The position numbers and the translations under genes were made by a program. A stretch of DNA of 64,000 nucleotides from Mesorhizobium sp. NZP2077. Its GTDB lineage: Bacteria; Pseudomonadota; Alphaproteobacteria; Rhizobiales; Rhizobiaceae. The notes beneath the pieces are model-generated. The model searched no databases and was not told where the DNA came from. It was given only the letters and a program-made list of their open reading frames with translations. The DNA lies in assembly GCF_013170805.1 (NCBI RefSeq), contig NZ_CP051293.1:2858001-2922000 (forward strand), written 5' to 3'. Of the stretch, positions 56,466 through 63,057 are shown one piece after another. The stretch's first letter is position 1. Every line of letters starts with the position of its first letter.

Positions 56466-56657
56466 ATGCCCAAAAAGACCAAACCCGCCAAACCGCAGGC
56501 GCCGAAGCTCCCCAAGGCCCAGGCCGGCGAGACGCTGGTGAGCCACAGGCAGGCGACGAAGGAGGCGAGACCGGCGACGCCGATGACAATCACCGCCATG
56601 CGCTTGCCCTGTTGCAGCCAGGCCGCGAACAGCAGCAGCGCCGGCCAGACGAGATAG
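56466..56657 (+). pseudogene. Truncated gene start fused to antisense acyltransferase DNA
   Basis: An excellent ribosome site (AAGGAG, 7 nt before the ATG) starts MPKKTKPAKPQAPKLPKAQ, a lysine/proline-rich N-terminus. After about codon 18 (position 56519) the DNA becomes the reverse complement of an acyltransferase-3 gene, and the frame continues only by chance to 56657. The original gene has thus lost everything but its first codons. The N-terminus is reminiscent of phage structural or DNA-binding proteins, but no family can be named. Confidence 0.6.
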
Positions 56658-57097
56658 AACTGCTCTTCCACCGAGAGCGACCAGAAATGGATGAACGGGT
56701 TGCTGAACGCATCGGCGGCGAAATAGTCGAACGACCAGCGCAGCAGCCACAAATTGATGGCATAGGCCGACGCATACATGGCGCCGCGCGAATAGAGCGC
56801 CTGCTCCTGCGGCGCCAGGATGAAGTAACCGGCTGCGAGCGTTGCCAGGATGACGAATACGGCTGCCGGCAAAAGCCGCCGGGCGCGGCGGGCATAGAAG
56901 CGCCAGAGGTCGAGCCGGCCGGTCTCGGTGATCTCGCGCATCAGATGCGTCGTGATCAGCCAGCCGGAAATGACGAAGAAGATGTCGACGCCGGCAAAGC
57001 CGCCGGGCAGGGCAGTGAGGCCGAAATGATAGGCAACGACGCCGCCGACCGCCAGCGCGCGCAACCCCTGTATATCGGGCCGGAACGATGCCGCCAT
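56519..57097 (-). pseudogene. Acyltransferase-3 (OafA-type), N-terminal fragment
   Basis: The minus strand encodes about 190 residues of a membrane O-acyltransferase: SFRPDIQGLRALAVGGVVAY, DIFFVISGWLITTHLMREIT, RFYARRARRLLPAAVFVILA and FIHFWSLSVEEQFYLVWPAL. The AAGGAG site before the ATG at 57097 is intact. Homology ends after TSVSPAWA near 56519, where unrelated DNA begins; roughly half or more of a normal 350-650 residue protein is missing. Intact members acetylate O-antigen or exopolysaccharide. Confidence 0.85.
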
Positions 57098-57310
57098 GAT
57101 CACTCCTTCGCTAGCCGGCCTCGCGTGTCGGCCTGGACAGGGAATATTGCAGTGCAGCAAATTTTTCGCAATGCAACATGGCAAAAAAGGGAAGATGGCA
57201 GAAATCGATCTCCTGGCCGGTGCCCGGATCGATCTGAATTTTAGCCGTCGCTTGACAAGCGGCGATGCGGCATCCCTATGTCAAAATGAGGGATTGGCAG
57301 GGATCAGCAG

Positions 57311-57400
57311 ATGAAAAAGACCTATACGAAGCCGGTGCTTGCAAAGCGCGAGAGATTGTCCACCGTCGTGGCGTGCCCGATTTCGCAGTGTGTAATGTAA
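57311..57400 (+). CDS. RiPP-leader-like peptide 1
   Basis: A 29-residue peptide, MKKTYTKPVLAKRERLSTVV and a short tail ACPISQCVM, with AGGGA 7 nt before the ATG. Residues 5-10 match the YxxPxL recognition motif of lasso-type RiPP leaders, which is read by the RRE domain of the maturation protease partner. Two cysteines are in the tail. No maturation gene (B, C or radical SAM) is nearby. Two related sequences follow within 320 bp. Confidence 0.65.
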   Translation: MKKTYTKPVLAKRERLSTVVACPISQCVM

Positions 57401-57404
57401 AATA

Positions 57405-57473
57405 AAGCCGGTTCTGGTGAAGCGCGAGAAGCTGTCCGGCGTCGTCGCCTTCGTGGCGTCCGGTCCGATCTGA
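57405..57473 (+). pseudogene. RiPP-leader-like peptide 2, start lost
   Basis: In frame from 57405 the DNA reads KPVLVKREKLSGVVAFVASG-PI then stop, clearly the same family as peptides 1 and 3. The MKKTY start is missing: the ATG at 57396 is out of frame and followed by TAA, and a TAA precedes the conserved part in frame. It abuts the end of peptide 1. A degenerate middle copy. Confidence 0.6.
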
Positions 57474-57624
57474 GCGTGCGTGGAGCCTTTTCGCCGGCCG
57501 TTCGTGGTGACAATGCAACAGGGCGGCATTTCCGGCCGCCTGCACCGCGCTGATATCTCGGCCGCGGCTTGACGCAATAGGTCCATGGTGCAATCTCGGC
57601 CCATCACTTGGGCAAGGGGATATC

Positions 57625-57717
57625 ATGAAGAAGACCTACGAAAAGCCGACGCTGCGCAAGCGCGAGCGGCTCTCCCGCGTCACCGCGATCGTTGCCGTGT
57701 CAGGAAAGCCGGTATAA
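57625..57717 (+). CDS. RiPP-leader-like peptide 3
   Basis: A 30-residue peptide, MKKTYEKPTLRKRERLSRVT followed by AIVAVSGKPV. It has an AAGGGG ribosome site and all lasso-leader landmarks except the glycine: Y5, P8, L10 and T20 fit YxxPxLxxxGxxxxxT, with glutamate at the glycine position. The short tail has no acidic residue for ring closure, so a lasso product is unlikely. It is similar to small alphaproteobacterial peptides annotated as putative RiPP precursors. Confidence 0.72.
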   Translation: MKKTYEKPTLRKRERLSRVTAIVAVSGKPV

Positions 57718-57754
57718 GCCGGCCGGGATTCGCAGCTCAACAAGAGGGCGGCGC

Positions 57755-58252
57755 TCAGCCTGCCGCCTTCGCACTCCGCCTGGCGTAAAGGCCTACGACT
57801 GCCGCCGCCACGACCAAAGCGGCAAACACCGACAGCTTCTGTTGCGTCGCGCCTTGCGGGCCGAAGGCGACGGCATACATGGCGCGGCCGGGGATGAAGG
57901 TCAAAAGCCCGGTAATGACCAGGCCGAAAATGTAGGTGCCCTGCATGATGCGGCGGTGGGCGGCAATGTTGCCGCCGCGCGCGGCCCGCACGCCGCGCCA
58001 CAGCATCACCAGCACCAACAGCGACAGAAGGTGGATCGGGCTGAACGGCCCCCACAGCCGGATCGTCCAAATGAACAGGCCGGAGCCGGCAACCGCCGCC
58101 ATCAGCGCCACCCAGACACGGCCAAGCGCCCGGTGCAGCCGGTCGCCCTTGGTGCGCCAGAGCTGCATGGCGCCGAGCAGCAGCGCGGCGATGGCGATCA
58201 GCGCATGGAGCTGGATGACCGGCGAAGCATGGAGCAAGGGGCTGAGCGACAT
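57755..58252 (-). CDS. DUF2306 family membrane protein
   Basis: A 165-residue membrane protein with four to five hydrophobic helices: VIQLHALIAIAALLLGAMQL, then RTKGDRLHRALGRVWVALMA with the conserved HRxLGRxW motif, and HRRIMQGTYIFGLVITGLLT. DUF2306 proteins are small haem- or quinone-like membrane proteins of unknown role. The ATG at 58252 follows GGAG. It is divergent from the FNR-type gene; the anaerobox at 58361 lies between the two, so it may be co-regulated. Confidence 0.82.
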   Translation of the reverse strand: MSLSPLLHASPVIQLHALIAIAALLLGAMQLWRTKGDRLHRALGRVWVALMAAVAGSGLFIWTIRLWGPFSPIHLLSLLVLVMLWRGVRAARGGNIAAHRRIMQGTYIFGLVITGLLTFIPGRAMYAVAFGPQGATQQKLSVFAALVVAAAVVGLYARRSAKAAG

Positions 58253-58360
58253 CGGTGTTCTCCGGGGGTGATGGATTATTGCCGCGAGAGCCATGCGCCG
58301 GCAAGACCGCCCGGACCCTTCTGGCGCCCGCGCGATTATTGCGTGCGATTCGCGTCAATT

Positions 58361-58374
58361 TTGATCCAGATCAA
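58361..58374. promoter_or_regulatory. FNR/FixK anaerobox upstream of the fnr-type gene
   Basis: TTGATCCAGATCAA, a perfect TTGAT-N4-ATCAA box, 110 bp before the FNR-type start codon and about 109 bp before the divergent DUF2306 gene. It suggests autoregulation and possible control of the neighbour. No other genes are seen in the 231-bp gap. Confidence 0.75.
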
Positions 58375-58483
58375 AGTGCCGAACGCTTATTCGCGGAAGC
58401 TCATCGACGAGGCGCAGTCGCCTTCAGGGCGGGGCCTCCGGCGGTTATTGGCCGCCGCGGTTTCAACGCATCGGAGGAGATGC

Positions 58484-59239
58484 ATGCAAAGCCCATCCAT
58501 CCAGCCGCTCTGTGAGCCGTGCGCTGTCCGCCAGGCATCGTCATGTGGCCACTTCAGCAAGGAATTGCGCGGCGAACTTGCGGCTATCTCGTATCTGCGC
58601 GCCTTCCGCAGGGGCGAGACCGTGCAGGCCGAGGGCGAAGACGTGGCTTTTGTCGGCAATGTCTTGTCGGGCATGCTGCGCATTCAAACAACCATCGGCG
58701 ACGGACGGCGCCGGCTGGTCGGTCTCTTGATGCCTTCGGACTTTTTCGGCAGGGCCCTCACGGGTCCCTCAAGGGTGGCGATCGGGGCGGCGTCCGACGC
58801 CATCGTCTGCTGTTTCGAGCGCGGCGCCTTCGAAAGCCTGTCCGGGCGATTTCCGCAGCTAGGCCGGGAATGGATGCACGACAGCCTCGACGAGATCGAC
58901 GCGGCGCGCGACTGGATGGTGCTTCTCGACAGCCCCTCCGTCAGCGCTTTGGTCGCAAGCTTCCTGTTGATGCTGTGCCGGCGTACCGAGGCCTGTACGT
59001 TGACGCCGACCGGACGCTTGCTGGTCAGCATCCCCATCAGCCGCAGCGACATGGCGGCCTATCTCGGCACGACGGTGGAGACCATCGGCAGGACCATGCG
59101 GAAAATGAGCAGCCTCAACATCATCAGGATCCATGAGCCCCGGCATTTCGAGGTTCTCGACGAGGCACGGCTGATGAAGCTGTCGAGCCATGAGGAACTG
59201 GTGCGCCACAACCGCGTGACGCTGGCCATCGCGCCGTGA
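58484..59239 (+). CDS. FNR/FnrN-type oxygen-responsive regulator
   Basis: A 251-residue Crp/Fnr regulator with the iron-sulfur cysteines: C10, C13 and C21 (LCEPCAVRQASSCGHF) and an internal C109 or C110 (AIVCCFERG). These fit the C-x2-C-x7-C plus distal C arrangement of FNR/FnrN, which binds an oxygen-labile 4Fe-4S cluster. The recognition helix TTVETIGRTMRKM retains E and R of the FNR ExxxR code, matching the TTGAT boxes; the usual serine is glycine. The ATG at 58484 has a GGAGGAG site. Likely master of the anaeroboxes in this window. Confidence 0.9.
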   Translation: MQSPSIQPLCEPCAVRQASSCGHFSKELRGELAAISYLRAFRRGETVQAEGEDVAFVGNVLSGMLRIQTTIGDGRRRLVGLLMPSDFFGRALTGPSRVAIGAASDAIVCCFERGAFESLSGRFPQLGREWMHDSLDEIDAARDWMVLLDSPSVSALVASFLLMLCRRTEACTLTPTGRLLVSIPISRSDMAAYLGTTVETIGRTMRKMSSLNIIRIHEPRHFEVLDEARLMKLSSHEELVRHNRVTLAIAP

Positions 59240-59269
59240 CTCTGGCGGGCGCCGCCTGGTGCGAGGGCC

Positions 59270-59545
59270 TTACGGGGTCGGCTCGATGACCTTGCGGCCG
59301 CGCGTCAGGTAGGCCAGCAGGCCGAGCAGCAGGAAGCCCACCACCCAGCATGCCACAAAGGCGACGATGCCGATGGCAGCGCCGAGGTCGACGCCGAGGC
59401 TGACGACGTTGCTGCTCAAGCCCGGCAGCTTGTCCGCGGCGCCCATGCCGACATCGGCGGCCCACAGCATCACGATGTTGAAGCCGATGAACAGGAGCAG
59501 GAAAAACCAACCGAAGAAGCCGCGCTTGTGCCTGACTGCTTCCAT
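59270..59545 (-). CDS. Small two-helix membrane protein
   Basis: A 91-residue protein with two hydrophobic helices, FGWFFLLLFIGFNIVMLWAA and AAIGIVAFVACWVVGFLLLG, separated by a polar loop, and a basic C-terminal TRGRKVIEPTP. No family recognised. It is convergent with the FNR-type gene (30 bp apart). Confidence 0.7.
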   Translation of the reverse strand: MEAVRHKRGFFGWFFLLLFIGFNIVMLWAADVGMGAADKLPGLSSNVVSLGVDLGAAIGIVAFVACWVVGFLLLGLLAYLTRGRKVIEPTP

Positions 59546-59846
59546 TTCTCAATGATCCTCCCCCCGACAAAAGCAACGCTTGTCTGTCGAAGTATGGACG
59601 CGCGACAACCTGCTGCCAATGCGAATCGCAAGTTGGCGGGACGTCGCAGTGTCCGGCGATTTGAAAAAATTCCCGGCACCGCGATCGTTCCCGCCGGCGG
59701 CGTCAAAAAAAAGGCCCCACCGGCAGGACCGGCGGGGCATGATCGGAGGTCTGCGATCGCCTTGGGAAGGCGATGCCAGCAGCAACGAGAGCGGCACGCA
59801 AAAAGTTTCACTTTTTTCTGCCGGGATTGCCGATGGCTGTTGAAGC
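59546..59846. other. Intergenic region ending the spermidine/putrescine-type operon
   Basis: About 300 bp between the small membrane protein gene and the last permease gene. The only clear element is the terminator at 59705-59738. Short frames here lack ribosome sites and family features. Confidence 0.5.
59705..59738 (-). terminator. Rho-independent terminator of the ABC operon
   Basis: On the minus strand: a GCCCCGCCGG / CCGGTGGGGC stem with a 5-nt loop followed by CTTTTTTTT. It lies about 110 nt after the stop of the last minus-strand ABC gene (59847) and is the clearest intrinsic terminator in the window. Confidence 0.85.
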
Positions 59847-60674
59847 TCAGCCGCTTCCAGCCCGGCGGCCCTGGCCGCGCCGTGCGAGAAGGTTTGCCAC
59901 CACCAGAAGAACGATCGACAGCGCCATCATCAGCGTCGCGGCGGCGGTGATGGCCGGCGAGAGCTTTTCACGCAGGCCGATGAACATTTCGAGCGGCATG
60001 GTGCGCTGGCCGGCACTGGCCAGGAACTGCACCACCACCACCTCGTCGAAGGAGGTGACGAAGGCGAAGGCAGCACCCGAAAGCACACCGGGCAGGATCA
60101 GCGGCAGCATCACGCGGAAGAATGATGTCAACGGTTTGGCGCCGGAGATGGCGGCGGCGCGCATCAGATTGCGGTCGAAGCCGGTGAGGCTGGCGCCGAC
60201 AGTGACGACGACGAACGGGCTGGCAAGTGCGGTATGCGCCAGGATGATCCCGGCATAGGTGCTGGCGAGGCCGACGCGGGCGTAGAACAGATACGAGCCG
60301 ACGGCGGTGATGACGACAGGCACGATCAGCGGCGACAGCAGCAGCGGCATGACGAGGCGGCGGCCGGGAAATTTCTCGTTGGAGAGAGCGATGGCCGTCA
60401 GCGTGCCCAGCGTGGTGGCGATCAGCGTCGTGCCAAAGGCGACGATCAGGCTGTTGCCGATCGCCGATTGCCAACGCTGCGTGCCCAGCACCACCTCGTA
60501 CCAGCGCGTCGACAGGCCTTCGAGCGGGAAGATGAAGAAGGCGCCGCTGTTGAAGGAGAGCGGCACCGGGATCAGGATCGGCACCAGCAGGAACAGGATG
60601 ACCAGTCCGCACCACAGCCAGAGCAGCGCTATGCGGATGCGTTCACCTGGGGTGGGGTAGGGCGAGAGCAGCAT
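59847..60674 (-). CDS. Polyamine-type ABC transporter permease (PotC/PotI-like)
   Basis: A 275-residue permease with six helices: ALLWLWCGLVILFLLVPILI first, then FGTTLIATTLGTLTAIALSN and the EAA-type loop LMRAAAISGAKPLTSFFRVM near residue 180. It pairs with the longer permease encoded 2 bp upstream. Belongs to the spermidine/putrescine/2-aminoethylphosphonate importer family. Last gene of the operon; a terminator follows. Confidence 0.92.
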   Translation of the reverse strand: MLLSPYPTPGERIRIALLWLWCGLVILFLLVPILIPVPLSFNSGAFFIFPLEGLSTRWYEVVLGTQRWQSAIGNSLIVAFGTTLIATTLGTLTAIALSNEKFPGRRLVMPLLLSPLIVPVVITAVGSYLFYARVGLASTYAGIILAHTALASPFVVVTVGASLTGFDRNLMRAAAISGAKPLTSFFRVMLPLILPGVLSGAAFAFVTSFDEVVVVQFLASAGQRTMPLEMFIGLREKLSPAITAAATLMMALSIVLLVVANLLARRGQGRRAGSG

Positions 60675-60676
60675 GG

Positions 60677-61957
60677 CTACACCATCTTCAGGCGGTCGAG
60701 GCCGAGGATCCGGGCGAAGATGCCGAACAGAGCCAGCGTGAAGACGAGCAGGATGAAGCTCAGTGCCGCCGCCATCTCCCAGTTCAGTTCGACATTGACG
60801 TAGTTGGCGATGAAATTGCTGATCAGCTGGTCGCTGGCGCCGCCGATCAGGGCCGGGGTGATGTAGTAGCCGAGGCACAGGATGAAGGTGAGCAGGCAGC
60901 CGGCCATCACGCCCGGGAAAACCTGCGGCAGGTAGACCCGCCGAAACGCGGTGAACGGTTTTGCGCCGAGCGAATAGGCGGCCTTCATCTGCGAGGGCGC
61001 GATGGTGCGCATGACGGAGTAGATCGGCAGCAGCGTAAACGGCAGCTGGATATGGGTCATGGCGATGATCAGGCCGATGCGGCTGTACATCAGGTCGAGC
61101 CGTTCGGAGGCGATGCCGAGCCACAGCAGCAGGTCGTTGACCAGGCCGAATTTCTGCAAGAGCACCGTCCACGCGGCGGTGCGCACCAGGATCGAGGTCC
61201 AGAACGGCAGCAGCACCGCGACGATCAGGATCGCTGCCAGCCCCTTCGGCACGCTCGATATGAGATAGGCCAAGGGGAAGCCGAGCAGCAAGGTGGCGAG
61301 CGTGACGGCGGCAGCGACGAAGAAGGTACGCGCGAACACTTGCAGGAAGATCGCCTGTTCGGGCGGCACGCGCTCGATGCCGCCATCGGCGTTCCATCTG
61401 AGGTCTAGCGCGCTGAGGAGATAGAACGAGGTGATCGCATGGGTGCCGTTGGCGATCACCGGCCAGGTGCCTGGGGCCGACCAGAAGGGCACGGATTTCA
61501 TGATGTCGAGCGGCGGCTTGCCGCCGGCGCCTTCGAGTTGGCGCACCGTCTTCAGCACCTGGCTGCGGGCGCCGGGCAGGCGGGCGTTGAGCCCCTTGGC
61601 CAGTTCATAAGCGGTGCCCTTGGCCTGGCTGTCGCTGAGGTCGGCGGCGAGCGCGATGAAGGCGGCGTCACCGGGCAGGCCCTGGCCGTTCCAACCGCCG
61701 AGCGCCTGGCTGGTGCGCGGCAAGGCATCGGCGATGGTCGGGTCGTAGACGGCGCGCGACAGCAACAGCACGATCGGGATGCCGAAGCTCAAGGCGAGGA
61801 GCAGGAGCAGGGGGGCAGCCAGCGCGAGCGTGCGCAGCCGGTCGCCGAATTCGGCGCGCCGCAGCGCCGCCGACACCGATTTCTGGTCGGCGTCGGCGGC
61901 TGACCGGCCGCGGGCCAGCGCGGGCCGGTCGAGTTCGCTGGGCTGCAGCGCCGACAT
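60677..61957 (-). CDS. Polyamine-type ABC transporter permease (PotB/PotH-like) with large periplasmic insert
   Basis: A 426-residue permease, longer than the usual 280-310. A cytoplasmic N-terminal tail precedes helix 1 (LALAAPLLLLLALSFGIPIV). About 130 extra residues follow (AFIALAADLSDSQAKGTAYE, then AGGKPPLDIMKSVPFWSAPG) before the normal membrane core (FFVAAAVTLATLLLGFPLAY, MKAAYSLGAKPFTAFRRVYL). The long insert between helices 1 and 2 is known in a subset of these permeases. It lies 7 bp after the binding-protein gene. Confidence 0.9.
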   Translation of the reverse strand: MSALQPSELDRPALARGRSAADADQKSVSAALRRAEFGDRLRTLALAAPLLLLLALSFGIPIVLLLSRAVYDPTIADALPRTSQALGGWNGQGLPGDAAFIALAADLSDSQAKGTAYELAKGLNARLPGARSQVLKTVRQLEGAGGKPPLDIMKSVPFWSAPGTWPVIANGTHAITSFYLLSALDLRWNADGGIERVPPEQAIFLQVFARTFFVAAAVTLATLLLGFPLAYLISSVPKGLAAILIVAVLLPFWTSILVRTAAWTVLLQKFGLVNDLLLWLGIASERLDLMYSRIGLIIAMTHIQLPFTLLPIYSVMRTIAPSQMKAAYSLGAKPFTAFRRVYLPQVFPGVMAGCLLTFILCLGYYITPALIGGASDQLISNFIANYVNVELNWEMAAALSFILLVFTLALFGIFARILGLDRLKMV

Positions 61958-61964
61958 ATCAGCC

Positions 61965-63016
61965 CTACTGCGCCAGCCAGGCGTTGAAGCGCTTGACCAG
62001 GTCCTCGCCGTAGTCGCCCCAGAACTCGGTGTCGGCGACGAGATAGGCGCCGGCCAGATGGTCGGGCGCATTGGGCAGTTTGGGCAAGGCCTCGGCCGCG
62101 ACGAAGGAGGCCGCATCCGTGCGCACCGGCCCGTAGGTGATGTAGCTGGCGAGCTTGGCGTTGTTTTCAGGCTTCGAGATATAGGCGAGGTATTTGTAGG
62201 CAAGCTCGGGGTTCTTGGCGCCCTTCGGAATGGCGATCATGTCGTATTCGAGGATCTGGTTGTTCCAGACGATCTTGAACGGCTTCTTGTCGGTGTCGAT
62301 GGCGTTCTGGATGCGGCCGTTCCAGGCGGTGGTCATCACCACTTCCTGCGAGGCCAGCAACTGCGCCGGCTGCGCGCCGGCATCCCACCAGACGATGTCC
62401 TTCTTGATGGTGTCGAGTTTCTTGAAAGCGCGGTCGACGCCTTCGGGGGTAGCCAGCACCTTGTAGACGTCGGCGGGGGCGACGCCATCGGCCATCAGCG
62501 CCCATTCGAGGTTCTGCGCCGGGAATTTGCGCATGGCGCGCTTGCCCGGGAATTTCTTGGTGTCGAAAAGGTCGAGCACGGAGGTCGGCGCTTCCTTCAG
62601 CACGGTCGGGTCATAGGCGAGGATGTCACCGTAAGCATCGAGGCCGACACCGCAATCGAGCGCCGAGCCTTCGATGAATTTGTCACGCGGGCCGATCTTG
62701 GAATAGTCGAGGCGCTCCAGAATGCCGGCGTCGCAGCCCTGCAGCACGGTTGCCGTTTCGACCGTCACCAGGTCGATCGGCACGTTGCCGGTGTCGACCA
62801 TGGCTTTGACCTTGCCGAGATCGCCGAGATATTCCTGCTCGAGAATCTTGGCGCCGGTCTCCTTGCTGAACGGCTCGAACCAGGCCTTGCGCTGGGCATC
62901 CTGCCAGGCGCCGCCGCTGGCCATGATCGACGTTCATCGGCGAAGGCGGCGTTACCGATGGAGAAAAGTGCGGTGGCTGCCGTGAATACGAGCAGCCGGG
63001 TCTTTGCGATTTTCAT
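61965..63016 (-). pseudogene. Polyamine-type ABC substrate-binding protein with apparent frameshift
   Basis: The signal peptide (MKIAKTRLLVFTAATALFSI to AFADE) starts at 63016 with a GGGGAAG ribosome site, but the mature protein (MASGGAWQDAQRKAWFEPFS through NAWLAQ) is in another frame. One base appears missing near 62926-62935, between DER and SIMASGG. The remaining 320 residues are an intact PotD/PotF-like binding protein (VPIDLVTVETATVLQGCDAG; VVMTTAWNGRIQNAIDTDKK). Either the gene is broken, the protein is made without export from an internal ATG, or the base is a sequencing error. Confidence 0.78.
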
Positions 63017-63057
63017 TTTTCTTCCCCTGTTTTTGAGATGGACCTGTTTTGGTTGGT

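Noticed and set aside
55472..57184. 570-codon frame continuing the acyltransferase fragment downstream
   Set aside because: After about 56519 the sequence stops resembling the family and runs antisense through the mosaic repeat and the DUF1376 region; the extension is chance.
57311..57717. Interpretation of the mini-genes as true lasso peptide precursors
   Set aside because: Leader motif fits, but the cores lack an Asp/Glu at position 7-9 and there is no maturation operon nearby; only a RiPP-leader-like label is kept.
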